64,000 nt of DNA. It comes from Xenorhabdus miraniensis. Its GTDB lineage: Bacteria; Pseudomonadota; Gammaproteobacteria; Enterobacterales; Enterobacteriaceae. The position numbers and the translations under genes were made by a program. Position 1 is the stretch's first letter. Each line of letters starts with the position of its first letter. Below, in pieces: positions 18,141-28,952 of this stretch. The stretch lies in contig NZ_NITZ01000003.1 of assembly GCF_002632615.1 (NCBI RefSeq), forward strand, positions 186,001 to 250,000, in the 5' to 3' direction. The notes below the pieces were generated by a model that was not told the DNA's origin, ran no database searches, and worked only from the letters and a program-made list of their open reading frames with translations.

Positions 18141-18368
18141 CATAGTTTAGTAAACTGTGGCCAGAAAGCATTATTCCATTGCTATTGGGGTGATAGCAAG
18201 GTGACTTTATCGCTTTGCGGCTTTTTTATTAGGAAATAGTGATAAGTTGTTAATCTTTAGCCTTTATCCTAAGACACTTGGAATAATGAAGTAAGAAAAT
18301 ATGGATGTTATTTAGTCATATTTAAAAATGAGTGGCACTATGTTTGTTGGATAATTAGAATCTCGCCC

Positions 18369-19325
18369 ATGAAAACAAATAATCAAATTGTACAGTTTGT
18401 CACTATTGATGACGATGAAGCAGGTCAGCGAGTTGATAACTTTTTGCTGGCTCGTTTAAAAGGTGTACCTAAGAGCATGATCTATCGAATCTTGCGAAAA
18501 GGTGAAGTTCGAATTAACAAGGGAAGAGTCAAACCTGAATATAAATTGACCGCAGGTGACGTTCTCAGAATCCCGCCTGTCAGAGTTGCAGAAAAGCAGG
18601 AAACCCCTGTATCTGCGAAATTGGATAAAGTGGCTGCTCTGGCAGAGTGTATTTTGTACGAAGACGACCATATTCTGGTCATTAATAAACCCTCTGGAAC
18701 GGCAGTACACGGTGGTAGTGGGCTGAGTTTCGGGGTGATTGAGGGATTGCGTGCGCTGCGCCCGGAAGCACGTTTCCTTGAGTTGGTGCATCGTCTTGAT
18801 CGCGATACATCGGGTATTTTGTTGATTGCCAAAAAGCGCTCTGCGTTGCGAACTCTGCATGAACAGTTACGTTTGAAACAGATGCAGAAAGACTATTTGG
18901 CTTTAGTTCGCGGGCAATGGCAATCTCATTGTAAAGTCGTAGAAGCCCCCTTGTTGAAAAATATCTTGCAAAGTGGGGAAAGGGTAGTCAAAGTCAGTAG
19001 TGAAGGCAAACCTTCTGAGACGCGTTTCAAAGTTGAAGAGCGGTATGCGTTTGCTACATTAGTGCGAGCAAGCCCGGTTACAGGGCGAACGCATCAGATC
19101 CGTGTGCATACTTTACATGCGGGCCACCCTATTGCTTTCGATGATCGCTATGGTGATAGAGCATTTGATGCACAGCTTGCAGAAACAGGCCTTAACCGCC
19201 TGTTTCTGCATGCAAGTTCATTGAAGTTCACTCATCCCTCTACGGGCGAAACGTTACGTTTCGAAGCGCCAATGGATGATAGATTAAAGCAATGTTTAAA
19301 AATATTGCGGCAAAATAATCAATAA
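18369..19325 (+). CDS. rluC: 23S rRNA pseudouridine synthase RluC
   Basis: 318-aa enzyme that makes pseudouridines 955, 2504 and 2580 in 23S rRNA (E. coli RluC, 319 aa). The N-terminal S4 RNA-binding domain (about 15-80) contains [20 protein letters not shown]. The catalytic domain contains [13 protein letters not shown] and the active-site Asp in [11 protein letters not shown] (near 144). [11 protein letters not shown] and [12 protein letters not shown] are also present. Divergent from rne, as in E. coli; the last seven bases overlap the convergent yceF gene. Confidence 0.97.
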   Translation: MKTNNQIVQFVTIDDDEAGQRVDNFLLARLKGVPKSMIYRILRKGEVRINKGRVKPEYKLTAGDVLRIPPVRVAEKQETPVSAKLDKVAALAECILYEDDHILVINKPSGTAVHGGSGLSFGVIEGLRALRPEARFLELVHRLDRDTSGILLIAKKRSALRTLHEQLRLKQMQKDYLALVRGQWQSHCKVVEAPLLKNILQSGERVVKVSSEGKPSETRFKVEERYAFATLVRASPVTGRTHQIRVHTLHAGHPIAFDDRYGDRAFDAQLAETGLNRLFLHASSLKFTHPSTGETLRFEAPMDDRLKQCLKILRQNNQ

Positions 19326-19915
19326 GAGTATTCCGTCAGTGGGTTGACCCCCTGACGGATAAACATGTCTGTCAAAGTAATCAATGGTAATCCGATAAGT
19401 GTGTTGGGGTCTTTACCATCTAACCTTTCAAATAACATAATTCCCAGCCCTTCACTTTTAAAACTGCCGGCGCAATTGAAAGGTTTCTCTTTGTTTAAAT
19501 AGCTAATGATTTCTGTTTCAGTAAGTTCTCTGAAATAAACATTAAATAACTCACAACGGGTATCTGTGTTCCCGGTTTTGCTATTTAACAGCGTAATCCC
19601 CGTATAAAAGGTGACACACTTCCCACTGGCTTTTTGGAGTTGAATGAAAGCGTTCTCAAAATTATGGGGTTTGCCTGTAATTTTGTTATCTAAAACGCAA
19701 ACTTGGTCTGAACCTATAATAAGATGGTTAGAATAATTCAACTGTAATGAACAGGCCTTTGTCTGTGCTAGCCGCATAACTAAATTTTCTGGACTTTCGT
19801 TCTCCTGCGGACTTTCATCAATATCGGGAGAGGCACAAGTAAAAGGTAATCCTATTTTTTCCAATAATAGGCGGCGATATACAGAAGTTGATGATAAAAC
19901 AATCGGAAGCATCAT
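19319..19915 (-). CDS. yceF: Maf-like nucleotide pyrophosphatase YceF (7-methyl-GTP type)
   Basis: 198-aa cytoplasmic Maf-family house-cleaning enzyme; the E. coli homologue hydrolyses m7GTP. Motifs are [14 protein letters not shown] near the start (S/R-rich substrate loop), [10 protein letters not shown], the catalytic acidic [30 protein letters not shown], and [11 protein letters not shown]. Two adjacent Met codons start the frame; the second fits the family length better. It is transcribed against rluC, with a 7-bp overlap at the 3' ends. Confidence 0.93.
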   Translation of the reverse strand: MMLPIVLSSTSVYRRLLLEKIGLPFTCASPDIDESPQENESPENLVMRLAQTKACSLQLNYSNHLIIGSDQVCVLDNKITGKPHNFENAFIQLQKASGKCVTFYTGITLLNSKTGNTDTRCELFNVYFRELTETEIISYLNKEKPFNCAGSFKSEGLGIMLFERLDGKDPNTLIGLPLITLTDMFIRQGVNPLTEYSY

Positions 19916-20018
19916 TTTTCCATAAAATACGTAGAGAAATATTCGCAGACATTTTAAACTATACGCCGCTTAATAAGCGAATTTTTGGCGGAAAGGTGTA
20001 GATGTGTGGCCTTTTTCT

Positions 20019-20047
20019 TTGACTATGTCTCATTACAAAGATAATAT
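20019..20047 (+). promoter_or_regulatory. Promoter of yceD-rpmF-plsX-fab cluster, near-leaderless
   Basis: TTGACT (20019-20024), a 17-bp spacer, and TAATAT (20042-20047) or an overlapping GATAAT. The expected start of transcription is within a few bases of the yceD ATG at 20057, and no Shine-Dalgarno is visible. Confidence 0.5.
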
Positions 20048-20056
20048 GCGCGCCTT

Positions 20057-20581
20057 ATGCAAAAGGTAAAATTACCCCTGACCATCGATGCGCTTCGAGC
20101 AGCTCAGAAAAGATTGGACTACCAAGGTAGTTATTCTGCTGGGCAAGTTTCTCGTATTGCAGAATCTGTGGTCAGTGTGGATAGTGATGTAGATAACTCA
20201 TTATCATTTGAAATTGATAATCAGCGTCTGGCAGTTGTAAAAGGGCATTCTGATGTGGATGTCACGCTTCGTTGTCAGCGTTGTGGCAGTAATTTCAGTC
20301 ATCATGTTCACACAACGTATTGTTTTAGCCCTGTCGTCAATGATGAGCGGGCTGAAGCATTACCGGAAGAGTATGAGCCAATTGACGTTAATGAATTTGG
20401 CGAAATAGATTTGCTGGCAATGATTGAAGATGAAATAATTCTATCTCTGCCGGTGGTTCCGGTACATGATTCTGAACACTGTGAAGTGTCCGACGCGGAC
20501 ATGGTATTTGGTGTTCTGCCTCTTGAAGCAGAAAAACCAAACCCATTTGCCGTATTAGCCAGTTTAAAGAAAAGTACTTAA
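20057..20581 (+). CDS. yceD: YceD (DUF177), 23S rRNA accumulation protein
   Basis: 174-aa protein of the DUF177 family, linked to 23S rRNA accumulation. The N-terminus [20 protein letters not shown] matches E. coli YceD (173 aa). A CQRCGSNF half-knuckle sits near residue 75, and [13 protein letters not shown] near 135 carries more Cys/His. It is followed 12 bp later by rpmF, the usual pair. Its promoter lies so close to the ATG that the mRNA may be nearly leaderless. Confidence 0.94.
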   Translation: MQKVKLPLTIDALRAAQKRLDYQGSYSAGQVSRIAESVVSVDSDVDNSLSFEIDNQRLAVVKGHSDVDVTLRCQRCGSNFSHHVHTTYCFSPVVNDERAEALPEEYEPIDVNEFGEIDLLAMIEDEIILSLPVVPVHDSEHCEVSDADMVFGVLPLEAEKPNPFAVLASLKKST

Positions 20582-20593
20582 GGAGTAAGGTCA

Positions 20594-20764
20594 ATGGCCG
20601 TACAACAGAATAAACCAACTCGTTCTAAACGTGGTATGCGTCGTTCTCATGACGCACTGACTGCAACACATGTCTCTGTAGACAAAACTTCTGGTGAAAC
20701 TCACCTGCGTCACCATGTGACTGCTGATGGCTACTACCGTGGCCGCAAGGTAATCAACAAGTAA
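20594..20764 (+). CDS. rpmF: 50S ribosomal protein L32
   Basis: 56-aa protein, [20 protein letters not shown] and onward, the hallmark of L32 (E. coli 57 aa). It has an AAGGAG-type ribosome site overlapping the yceD stop region. It is the second gene of the yceD-rpmF-plsX cluster, which couples ribosome and membrane synthesis. Confidence 0.98.
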   Translation: MAVQQNKPTRSKRGMRRSHDALTATHVSVDKTSGETHLRHHVTADGYYRGRKVINK

Positions 20765-20793
20765 TTTCAGCTAATTATTAGCAAGTTGATATC

Positions 20794-21846
20794 TTGGCTA
20801 ATCTAACCTTAGCGTTAGATGCAATGGGCGGGGACTTTGGTCCTCGCGTCACGGTGCCTGCTGCATTGCAGGCACTGGCGTCTAATCCACAACTAAAATT
20901 GTTGTTGGTCGGTAATCCCGAAACCATCTCTCCTTTGCTTGCAAATAAAAATGCTGAGCTGCTCAGTCGCTTGCAAATAATCCCTGCGGAACACGTTGTT
21001 TCCAACGATGTAAGGCCTTCCCAGGCTATTCGTTCCAGCCATGGTACTTCAATGCGCATTGCTCTGAATTTAGTTAAATCGGGTGAAGCGCAGGCTTGTG
21101 TCAGTGCGGGAAATACAGGGGTTTTGATGGGATTGGCCAAATTGATGCTGAAATCCATAGAAGGAATTGAACGGCCTGCATTAATGACAGTGATACCTAA
21201 TTTAAAACAACAGAAGACCGTTGTATTGGATTTAGGAGCTAATATTAATTGTAATAGCGGTATGTTAGTTCAGTTTGCGATTATGGGCGCCGTAATGGCG
21301 GAGTATGTTGCAGGGGTTAATAATCCTCGTGTTGCATTACTCAATATCGGGGAAGAGGAATCCAAAGGGCTGGATAATATCCGCGAAGCTGCTATGACCT
21401 TACGCAATAGCCCGGCAATTAACTACATAGGTTATGTGGAGGGAAATGAGCTACTGACAGGCAAAGCTGATGTGCTCGTATGTGACGGCTTCGCAGGTAA
21501 TGTTACGCTGAAAACGATGGAAGGTGCGATCAGAGTGATTCTATCTCTGGTAAAATCACCGGGTGGTCAGCAGAAAAATTCATCTTGGTTGATGAAAATA
21601 TTCAAGATGAAGATATTCAAAAAATGGTTGCTGAAACAGCTGACCAGACGGTTTGGGCATCTAAACCCTGATCAATATAACGGAGCAACATTAATAGGGT
21701 TGCGTGGCATCGTCATAAAAAGTCACGGTGCTGCCAATGAACATGCGTTTAAGGCTGCTATTGATCAAGCAGTACAGGCTGTAGAGAAACAAGTTCCTGA
21801 CAGAATTGCTGCCCGGTTGGATGCAGTATTACCCAAGAGTGAATAA
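20794..21846 (+). CDS. plsX: Phosphate acyltransferase PlsX
   Basis: 350-aa peripheral membrane enzyme converting acyl-ACP plus phosphate to acyl-phosphate for phosphatidic acid synthesis. It begins with [39 protein letters not shown] and [18 protein letters not shown] are further family motifs. The start must be TTG 20794: the next upstream in-frame codons run into TAG 20779 with no ATG or GTG between. E. coli plsX also uses a non-ATG start. The ribosome site is weak, suggesting low or coupled translation from rpmF. Confidence 0.95.
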   Translation: MANLTLALDAMGGDFGPRVTVPAALQALASNPQLKLLLVGNPETISPLLANKNAELLSRLQIIPAEHVVSNDVRPSQAIRSSHGTSMRIALNLVKSGEAQACVSAGNTGVLMGLAKLMLKSIEGIERPALMTVIPNLKQQKTVVLDLGANINCNSGMLVQFAIMGAVMAEYVAGVNNPRVALLNIGEEESKGLDNIREAAMTLRNSPAINYIGYVEGNELLTGKADVLVCDGFAGNVTLKTMEGAIRVILSLVKSPGGQQKNSSWLMKIFKMKIFKKWLLKQLTRRFGHLNPDQYNGATLIGLRGIVIKSHGAANEHAFKAAIDQAVQAVEKQVPDRIAARLDAVLPKSE

Positions 21847-21853
21847 AACATAA

Positions 21854-22807
21854 ATGTATACAAAAATCTTAGGTACGGGCAGTTATTTGCCTGCGCAGGT
21901 GCGTACTAACGCAGATTTGGAAAAAATGGTGGATACGTCTGACGAGTGGATCGTCACGCGGACTGGCATTCGTGAACGCCGTATTGCAGCTGAAGATGAA
22001 AACGTTGCAGTTCTGGGGTTTAAAGCCGCTGAAAAAGCCATTGAAATGGCAGGTATCGATAAAACACAAATTGATTTAATCGTTGTTGCGACAACAAGCT
22101 CAACTCACGCTTTCCCAAGTGCTGCTTGCCAAATTCAGCAGTTATTAGGAATTCAGGGCGTTGCAGCTTTTGATGTTGCGGCAGCATGCGCGGGCTTTAC
22201 TTATGCGTTAAGTGTTGTCGATAAATTTATTAAAACTGGTGCCGCTAAGCACGCATTGGTGATTGGTTCCGACATTATTTCAAGAGTTTTAGATCCTGAA
22301 GATCGCAGTACAATTATCCTGTTTGGTGATGCTGCGGGAGCAATGGTGGTCGGAGCTTCAGAGGAGCCAGGTATATTATCTACCCATCTTCATGCTGATG
22401 GTCGTTATGGTGATTTGTTGTCGTTGCCTCATCAGAGACAAATGAAGGGTGATACACCAGCATACGTTACGATGGTTGGTAATGAAGTCTTTAAGGTTGC
22501 CGTCCGGGAATTGGCTAATATCGTTGATGAGACATTGGAAGCTAATAACTTGGCTCACACCCAGCTTGATTGGCTGGTTCCTCATCAAGCTAACTTGCGT
22601 ATTATTTCGGCAACAGCCAAGAAATTGGATATGACAATGGATAAAGTGGTTATCACACTGGATCGTCATGGCAATACTTCGGCTGCATCTGTTCCGACAG
22701 CGTTCGATGAAGCGGTGCGTGATGGAAGAATCCAGCGTGGCCAGCTTATCTTACTTGAAGCATTCGGCGGTGGCTTTACCTGGGGCTCAGCGCTAGTACG
22801 TTTTTAA
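21854..22807 (+). CDS. fabH: 3-oxoacyl-ACP synthase III
   Basis: 317-aa condensing enzyme that starts fatty-acid synthesis from acetyl-CoA and malonyl-ACP. The catalytic triad is visible: Cys in [13 protein letters not shown] near 112, His in [12 protein letters not shown] near 244, and Asn in [12 protein letters not shown] near 274. It lies 7 bp after plsX and 18 bp before fabD, in the standard enterobacterial order. Confidence 0.98.
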   Translation: MYTKILGTGSYLPAQVRTNADLEKMVDTSDEWIVTRTGIRERRIAAEDENVAVLGFKAAEKAIEMAGIDKTQIDLIVVATTSSTHAFPSAACQIQQLLGIQGVAAFDVAAACAGFTYALSVVDKFIKTGAAKHALVIGSDIISRVLDPEDRSTIILFGDAAGAMVVGASEEPGILSTHLHADGRYGDLLSLPHQRQMKGDTPAYVTMVGNEVFKVAVRELANIVDETLEANNLAHTQLDWLVPHQANLRIISATAKKLDMTMDKVVITLDRHGNTSAASVPTAFDEAVRDGRIQRGQLILLEAFGGGFTWGSALVRF

Positions 22808-22825
22808 TTTAACAGGAAGATAGAC

Positions 22826-23755
22826 ATGTCTGATTTTGCAATGGTGTTTCCCGGTCAAGGTTCTCAGTCTTTGGGGATGCTGGCGAATTTGGCCGCAGAA
22901 TTCCTACTGGTTGAACAAACCTTCGCAGAGGCTTCTGCGGTTTTGGGATATGATTTATGGGCATTGGTTCAGCAAGGGCCAGCAGAAGAACTGAACAAAA
23001 CGTGGAAAACCCAACCTGCGTTGTTGGCCGCTTCAGTAGCGATTTGGCGAGTATGGCAGGAAAAGGGAGGAAAAGCTCCTTCCATGATGGCGGGCCATAG
23101 CCTTGGCGAATATTCAGCACTGGTTTGTGCTGGCGTGATTGAATTCCAGCAGGCCATCAAGCTCGTTGAGTTGCGTGGAAAGCTGATGCAAGACGCTGTA
23201 CCGGAAGGGCAAGGAGCGATGTATGCCATTATTGGTTTGGATAATGAATCCATTGCAAAGGCATGTGAAGAATCAGCACAGGGTCAGGTAGTTTCACCTG
23301 TTAACTTTAATTCGCCTGGTCAAGTAGTGATCGCAGGTGACAAAGACGCCGTAGAGCGTGCGGGAGCCGCATGTAAAGCGGCTGGCGCAAAACGTGCATT
23401 GCCTCTGGCTGTTAGTGTGCCTTCGCATTGTGCACTCATGAAATCTGCCGCCGGGCAATTAGCTTCTGCGTTGCAAGAAGTTGTATTTAACCAGCCACAG
23501 TTCCCTGTCGTCAATAATGTTGATGTAAAAGTGGAACAATCTGCCGATGCTATCCGCGACGCGCTGGTTCGTCAGTTGTATAATCCTGTGCGCTGGGCAG
23601 AATCAGTTGAATATATTGCCGAACAGAATATTGCACAATTGTTGGAAATTGGGCCGGGCAAGGTATTGACTGGGTTGACTAAACGAATTGTTGATACTTT
23701 AAGTGCTGTAGCAGTAAATGATGTATCATCACTCACAGTTGCTCTGAATAAATGA
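22826..23755 (+). CDS. fabD: Malonyl-CoA:ACP transacylase
   Basis: 309-aa enzyme loading malonyl groups onto ACP. FPGQGSQSLGML at the N-terminus and the nucleophile motif GHSLGEYSALV near residue 90 are diagnostic. VSVPSHCALM near 200 holds the catalytic His. A ribosome site AGGAAG precedes ATG 22826. Its last bases run into the fabG leader. Confidence 0.98.
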   Translation: MSDFAMVFPGQGSQSLGMLANLAAEFLLVEQTFAEASAVLGYDLWALVQQGPAEELNKTWKTQPALLAASVAIWRVWQEKGGKAPSMMAGHSLGEYSALVCAGVIEFQQAIKLVELRGKLMQDAVPEGQGAMYAIIGLDNESIAKACEESAQGQVVSPVNFNSPGQVVIAGDKDAVERAGAACKAAGAKRALPLAVSVPSHCALMKSAAGQLASALQEVVFNQPQFPVVNNVDVKVEQSADAIRDALVRQLYNPVRWAESVEYIAEQNIAQLLEIGPGKVLTGLTKRIVDTLSAVAVNDVSSLTVALNK

Positions 23756-23766
23756 CTGGGGAAAAC

Positions 23767-24501
23767 ATGAGCTTTGATGGAAAAATTGCACTGGTCACTG
23801 GCGCTAGCCGTGGTATAGGTCGCGCGATTGCTGAATTATTGGCTGCACGTGGTGCATGTGTTGTTGGCACTGCAACCAGTGAAAAGGGAGCAGAAGAAAT
23901 CAGCTCCTACCTTGGTGATAAAGGCAAAGGTTTTGTACTGAATGTCACAGATTCAGAATCTATTGAAAATGCACTATCGAATATTCGTGCTGAATTTGGT
24001 GAAATAGACATATTGGTTAATAATGCTGGCATCACTCGTGATAACTTGTTGATGCGCATGAAAGATGATGAGTGGCAAGATATTATTGACACTAATCTTT
24101 CTTCGATTTTTCGTCTGTCAAAAGCAGTAATGCGCTCTATGATGAAAAAACGTTATGGACGTATTATTTCCATTGGATCTGTTGTTGGGACGATGGGAAA
24201 TGCAGGGCAGGCGAATTACACGGCAGCGAAAGCAGGAGTTATTGGTTTTAGTAAATCATTGGCTCGTGAAGTCGCTTCTCGTGGCATCACCGTCAACGTT
24301 GTTGCACCTGGTTTTATCGAAACAGATATGACAAAGGCGTTGACAGACGAACAACGTGCAGGTATTTCTGCTGGAATTCCTGCTAATCGTCTCGGTGATG
24401 CAAAAGAAATTGCCAGTGCTGTAGCGTTTCTTGCTTCTGACGAGGCCGCTTACATTACGGGTGAAACATTGCATGTCAATGGTGGCATGTACATGATCTA
24501 A
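23767..24501 (+). CDS. fabG: 3-oxoacyl-ACP reductase
   Basis: 244-aa NADPH-dependent short-chain dehydrogenase of fatty-acid elongation. The start is ATG 23767 (MSFDGKIALVTGASRGIGR), preceded by CTGGGGA and matching the E. coli length exactly; an upstream in-frame ATG at 23752 would add five residues. It carries the cofactor loop TGASRGIG, NNAG, and the catalytic Ser, Tyr and Lys in SIGSVVGTMGNAGQANYTAAK. Confidence 0.98.
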   Translation: MSFDGKIALVTGASRGIGRAIAELLAARGACVVGTATSEKGAEEISSYLGDKGKGFVLNVTDSESIENALSNIRAEFGEIDILVNNAGITRDNLLMRMKDDEWQDIIDTNLSSIFRLSKAVMRSMMKKRYGRIISIGSVVGTMGNAGQANYTAAKAGVIGFSKSLAREVASRGITVNVVAPGFIETDMTKALTDEQRAGISAGIPANRLGDAKEIASAVAFLASDEAAYITGETLHVNGGMYMI

Positions 24502-24662
24502 AAATGAGCGAACCCTCTGTTTTTGATGCGTTTTTTGTACAAAAAGAAGCAGAAAGAAGCAGATTGTGGTTCGACCAGCCGGGATTTGGTTGCATCTTTT
24601 CCTGTATTTTATAAACTACGAAAACCATCGCAAAAGCGAGTTTTGATAGGAAATTTAATAGT

Positions 24663-24899
24663 ATGAGCACTATCGACGAACGCGTTAAGAAAATCATCGT
24701 TGAACAACTGGGTGTTAAAGAGGAAGAAGTTGTGAACACAGCTTCATTTGTTGATGACTTGGGCGCTGATTCTCTTGACACAGTTGAACTGGTAATGGCT
24801 CTGGAAGAAGAGTTCGATATCGAGATCCCAGACGAAGAAGCTGAAAAAATCACCACAGTTCAGGCTGCTATTGACTACGTTGAAAACGCAGGTAAATAA
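24663..24899 (+). CDS. acpP: Acyl carrier protein
   Basis: 78-aa acidic carrier of growing acyl chains. The 4'-phosphopantetheine attachment Ser is in [13 protein letters not shown] (Ser-37 counting Met). It is separated from fabG by 161 bp holding a likely own promoter (TTGGTT, 18 bp, TATAAA at about 24581-24610), consistent with high expression. A strong terminator follows. Confidence 0.99.
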   Translation: MSTIDERVKKIIVEQLGVKEEEVVNTASFVDDLGADSLDTVELVMALEEEFDIEIPDEEAEKITTVQAAIDYVENAGK

Positions 24900-24910
24900 G
24901 CACACATACC

Positions 24911-24939
24911 TAGGCGGTCGTTCGACCGCCTATGTTTTT
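24911..24939 (+). terminator. Rho-independent terminator after acpP
   Basis: TAGGCGGTCG pairs with CGACCGCCTA and is followed by TGTTTTT. Probably partial, since fabF follows 35 bp later. Confidence 0.85.
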
Positions 24940-24973
24940 CGTCCTAAATTTTTTCCCTCCCTGGAGGATAACC

Positions 24974-26215
24974 GTGTCTAAGCGTCGAGTAGTCGTGACC
25001 GGACTAGGCATGTTATCTCCTGTCGGCAACACAGTAGAATCTTCTTGGAATGCTGTTTGTGCCGGACAGAGTGGTATCGGCCTTATCGAACATTTTGACG
25101 CCTCTAACCATGCAACTAAATTTGCTGGTGTGGTGAAGAATTTTAATCATGAAGATTTCAATATTTCGCGTAAAGAAGCGCGGAAGATGGATCTCTTTAT
25201 TCAGTATGGTATTGCTGCAGGCATACAAGCCTTTGAAGATGCAGGAATCAAAGTAACAGAAGCCAATGCTAGCCGCTTTGGTGCTGCTATTGGTTCTGGT
25301 ATTGGTGGTTTGGGCCTGATTGAAGAAAACCACAGTACATTGCTTTCGGCGGGGCCTCGCAAGGTCAGCCCATTCTTTGTACCTTCGACCATTATTAATA
25401 TGGCGGCAGGCCATCTGAGCATCCTTTATGGTCTGCGTGGCCCTAGCATTTCCATCGCAACCGCGTGTACTTCTGGTGTACATAATATCGGTCATGCGGC
25501 TCGTATCATTGCTTATAATGATGCTGATATTATGCTGGCGGGTGGTGCAGAGAAAGCCAGCACAGAATTTGGTATTGCCGGATTTGGTGCTGCACGAGCA
25601 TTATCAACCCGTAACGATAATCCTCAGGGTGCAAGCCGTCCTTGGGATAAAGATCGTGATGGTTTTGTTCTGGGCGATGGCGCAGGTGTTGTCGTTCTTG
25701 AAGAATATGAACACGCCAAACAGCGTGGTGCAAAAATCTATGCTGAAGTTGTTGGCTTTGGCATGAGTAGTGATGCTTACCACATGACATCACCTCCTGA
25801 AGATGGAGCTGGTGCTGCTTTAGCGATGGAAAATGCCCTGAAAGATGCGGGTATTTCACCAGAACAGGTGGGTTACATTAATGCTCATGGTACTTCAACA
25901 TCAGTTGGTGATATTGCAGAAGCTCGAGCGGTTGAGTCTGTTTTTGGTGAAGGCACTAAGGTATTGGTGAGTTCAACCAAATCCATGACAGGCCACTTAC
26001 TGGGAGCTGCGGGAGCGGTTGAATCTATTTTCACTATTCTTTCCCTGCGTGATCAGATTGTTCCTCCGACCATTAATTTGGAAAATCAGGATGAGAACTG
26101 TCATTTGGATTTAGTTCCAGGTGAAGCGCGTAAAGTTGAAGGAATGGAATACGCATTGTGTAACTCTTTCGGCTTCGGTGGCACTAATGGGTCATTGATC
26201 TTCCGTAAGATCTAA
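24974..26215 (+). CDS. fabF: 3-oxoacyl-ACP synthase II
   Basis: 413-aa elongating condensing enzyme that also adapts membrane fluidity to temperature. The start is taken as GTG 24974 (reading [19 protein letters not shown]), directly behind CTGGAGGATA and equal to E. coli FabF in length; an in-frame ATG at 24932 overlaps the terminator and has no ribosome site. Catalytic Cys-His-His are in [18 protein letters not shown] and [13 protein letters not shown]. Confidence 0.97.
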   Translation: MSKRRVVVTGLGMLSPVGNTVESSWNAVCAGQSGIGLIEHFDASNHATKFAGVVKNFNHEDFNISRKEARKMDLFIQYGIAAGIQAFEDAGIKVTEANASRFGAAIGSGIGGLGLIEENHSTLLSAGPRKVSPFFVPSTIINMAAGHLSILYGLRGPSISIATACTSGVHNIGHAARIIAYNDADIMLAGGAEKASTEFGIAGFGAARALSTRNDNPQGASRPWDKDRDGFVLGDGAGVVVLEEYEHAKQRGAKIYAEVVGFGMSSDAYHMTSPPEDGAGAALAMENALKDAGISPEQVGYINAHGTSTSVGDIAEARAVESVFGEGTKVLVSSTKSMTGHLLGAAGAVESIFTILSLRDQIVPPTINLENQDENCHLDLVPGEARKVEGMEYALCNSFGFGGTNGSLIFRKI

Positions 26216-26233
26216 AAACGCTTTGTGTTTATA

Positions 26234-26263
26234 AAGAGCCTCAACATTTGTTGGGGCTTTTTT
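26234..26263 (+). terminator. Rho-independent terminator after fabF
   Basis: AAGAGCCTCAAC pairs with GTTGGGGCTTT (one G:U), loop ATTT, then six T. Confidence 0.88.
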
Positions 26264-26385
26264 ACATCTGTTTTCTGACGGATTGTTTTTTTATGGTTTT
26301 TTGCACTGTCCGGACTCCTATACTATTATAACGCCCCTTAATAGTTGAGGTTATCACGCCTTTTTATCGAAAATAAGAAGTTAAA

Positions 26386-27213
26386 ATGACGTATTGGATT
26401 AATGGTAATCAGTGTGATCAATTGCCTGTGAATGATCGCGCGGTACAATTTGGTGATGGTTGCTTTACTACAATAAGAGTTGAGCAAGAACAACCCGCTT
26501 TGTTGCCTTTGCATATAAAACGGTTGCAAAAAGGCGTTGAAAAACTGTTTATGCCAGCACCGGATTGGACGCAGCTTGAGAGTCATATTAAACAAGTAGT
26601 GCAAGGGTGTGAATCAGGTGTTCTGAAGGTTATTCTTTCCAGAGGAGCTGGAGGGCGTGGTTACGGTATTGACCATGAAATTGAACCTACAAAGATTCTC
26701 TCTTTGAACCCATATCCTGCACAATATATTACCTTGCGTCAAAATGGTGCTGCGTTGGCTCTTAGCCCTATTTCCATGGGGATTAATCCTTACCTTGCGG
26801 GTATTAAGCACTTGAATCGCTTGGAACAAGTTTTGATCAAAAGATTCATTGAACAATCCAAAACGGATGAAGCACTGGTGCTTGATAGTGATGGTCTATT
26901 GGTTGAGTGCTGTACTGCGAATATTTTTTGGCGGAAAGGAAAAAATGTTTATACGCCAGATCTCAGCCAGTGTGGCGTGGAAGGGATTATGCGGCAAAAA
27001 ATAATCGAATTATTGGCAGACAGTGATTATAGCCTGTCATTTGTTATGCGTTATCCTGAAGCACTGGCTCATGCCGATGAAGTGATTATCTGTAATTCTC
27101 TGATGCCCGTGGTTCCAGTAAATCAAATTCAAGCACACAAATATCAACCTGCGTGGAAATATCAATCAAGGGAGCTGCATGAATTTTTATTACCAGAATG
27201 TTTAACACTTTAA
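26386..27213 (+). CDS. pabC: Aminodeoxychorismate lyase
   Basis: 275-aa pyridoxal-phosphate fold-type IV enzyme releasing p-aminobenzoate for folate. VNDRAVQFGDGCFTTIRV near residue 15 and the PLP lysine in YLAGIKHLNRLEQV are diagnostic, with EALVLDSDGLLVECCTANIFW after it. First gene of the pabC-mltG-tmk-holB-tatD unit, as in E. coli. Confidence 0.95.
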   Translation: MTYWINGNQCDQLPVNDRAVQFGDGCFTTIRVEQEQPALLPLHIKRLQKGVEKLFMPAPDWTQLESHIKQVVQGCESGVLKVILSRGAGGRGYGIDHEIEPTKILSLNPYPAQYITLRQNGAALALSPISMGINPYLAGIKHLNRLEQVLIKRFIEQSKTDEALVLDSDGLLVECCTANIFWRKGKNVYTPDLSQCGVEGIMRQKIIELLADSDYSLSFVMRYPEALAHADEVIICNSLMPVVPVNQIQAHKYQPAWKYQSRELHEFLLPECLTL

Positions 27214-27288
27214 TTTTTAATTAAATAATGCTTAAGTTTTTAGCTATTTAGTCCTCATCATTGAAGCACACATAAAAGTGATTACCGA

Positions 27289-28314
27289 ATGAAACTAAAA
27301 AAGCGCCTTCTCATTTTACCCGGATTGATTATCGCAATTGCTATGATCGTATTCTTTTCTTTTGTGAAAAAAATAAAAGACTTTGCAGATAAGGATATTA
27401 TTCTTAATCAAGAGGTTATATTTACTGTACCGGCGGGCGCTGGGCGTACAGGTCTGGAAACCTTACTGATCCAGCAGAAATTAATTGAAGATAATCGATT
27501 ATTGCCGTGGTTATTTCGACTTAAGCCTGAACTGGCAAAATTTAAGGCGGGAACTTATCGTTTGCAAAAAGGGATGTCCTTAAGAGCCGTTTTGCAGTTG
27601 TTTGCCAGTGGTAAAGAAACCCAATTTACTATCCGTTTTGTGGAGGGGAGTCGCCTTTCTGATTGGTCAAAAATCTTGCAGAATGCGCCATACTTAAAGC
27701 ATGAAGCGGAAAACAAAACTGCGCAGGAGCTGGCTGATACATTAGGAATGAAAGAAGGAAAATCACTGGAAGGATGGTTTTATCCCGATACTTATCTGTA
27801 TACAGCAGGCACGAGTGATGTGGAATTACTCAAGCGGGCGCATAACAAAATGAAAACGGTACTGGATCAGGAGTGGAAAAACCGCGAACCGAATCTCCCG
27901 TATAAGAATGCTTATGAGATGTTGATCATGGCATCCATCATCGAAAAAGAGACAGCGATTGAATCTGAACGTACCAAAGTGGCTTCTGTATTCTTGAATC
28001 GTTTAAGGTTAAAGATGCGGTTACAGACTGATCCGACAGTGATTTACGGCTTGGGAGATAAATACTTAGGTACGATTTTTCGCAGCAATCTCACTACCCT
28101 TACGCCATATAATACCTATATGATTGATGGATTGCCGCCAACACCTATTGCTATGCCAGGTTTGGCTTCGATTAAGGCAGCAGCCCATCCTGCCGCTACT
28201 GAATATTTATATTTTGTTGCGAATGGCAATGGCGGCCATACATTCACCACTAATCTGGTAGCACATAATAAGGCAGTAAATCTTTATCGTCAGAAGTTAA
28301 AGCAGGATAAATGA
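27289..28314 (+). CDS. mltG: Endolytic murein transglycosylase MltG
   Basis: 341-aa inner-membrane anchored enzyme that cuts nascent glycan strands and may end their synthesis. One membrane segment lies at about residues 7-26. The catalytic Glu is in [22 protein letters not shown] near 220, followed by [10 protein letters not shown] and [13 protein letters not shown], typical of the YceG fold. It overlaps tmk by four bases (ATGA). Confidence 0.95.
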   Translation: MKLKKRLLILPGLIIAIAMIVFFSFVKKIKDFADKDIILNQEVIFTVPAGAGRTGLETLLIQQKLIEDNRLLPWLFRLKPELAKFKAGTYRLQKGMSLRAVLQLFASGKETQFTIRFVEGSRLSDWSKILQNAPYLKHEAENKTAQELADTLGMKEGKSLEGWFYPDTYLYTAGTSDVELLKRAHNKMKTVLDQEWKNREPNLPYKNAYEMLIMASIIEKETAIESERTKVASVFLNRLRLKMRLQTDPTVIYGLGDKYLGTIFRSNLTTLTPYNTYMIDGLPPTPIAMPGLASIKAAAHPAATEYLYFVANGNGGHTFTTNLVAHNKAVNLYRQKLKQDK

Positions 28315-28952
28315 ACAGCAAATTTATTGTAATCGAAGGGCTTGAGGGCGCAGGGAAAACGACTGCGATCCAAACAATTGTTGATACGTTGAAACAGTAT
28401 GGTATTTCCGACCTGATTTTTACCCGTGAACCTGGTGGAACACCACTGGCAGAAAAGTTACGTCAGCTAATTAAACAGGGAGTCGAAGGCGAATTACTGA
28501 CAGATAAAGCAGAAGTATTGATGCTATATGCTGCCAGAGTTCAATTGGTAGAAAACATCATCAAGCCAGCGTTATCAAAGGGAACTTGGGTTGTTGGTGA
28601 TCGTCATGACCTTTCTTCTCAAGCTTATCAGGGTGGTGGTCGTGGTATTGATCAAAACCTGATGGCATCATTGCGCAAAGCTGCATTAGGTGATTTTTAT
28701 CCTGATTTGACTATCTATCTTGATTTACCGCCAGAAGTAGGGTTACAGCGCGCTCGTGAACGTGGTGAATTGGATCGTATTGAAAAAGAATCGTTGGATT
28801 TTTTCAATCGCACACGTGAAAAGTATCTCGAATTAGTGGCGGAGAATGACAGCATCAGAAAGGTAGATGCAACTCAGTCATTAGAGAAAGTGCAGGATGA
28901 TATTCGTCATACCTTACTTAATTGGTTAAAAGAACAGGAAACGCAGGCATGA
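28311..28952 (+). CDS. tmk: Thymidylate kinase
   Basis: 213-aa enzyme phosphorylating dTMP to dTDP. P-loop [10 protein letters not shown] at residues 9-18, [14 protein letters not shown], the DRH motif in [19 protein letters not shown], and the lid [14 protein letters not shown] are visible. Four-base overlaps on both sides indicate coupled translation with mltG and holB. Confidence 0.97.
   Translation: MNSKFIVIEGLEGAGKTTAIQTIVDTLKQYGISDLIFTREPGGTPLAEKLRQLIKQGVEGELLTDKAEVLMLYAARVQLVENIIKPALSKGTWVVGDRHDLSSQAYQGGGRGIDQNLMASLRKAALGDFYPDLTIYLDLPPEVGLQRARERGELDRIEKESLDFFNRTREKYLELVAENDSIRKVDATQSLEKVQDDIRHTLLNWLKEQETQA

Noticed and set aside
19333..19358. Strong hairpin (CCGTCAG/CTGACGG) as rluC terminator
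   Set aside because: It lies within the yceF coding end and lacks a T run on the plus strand.
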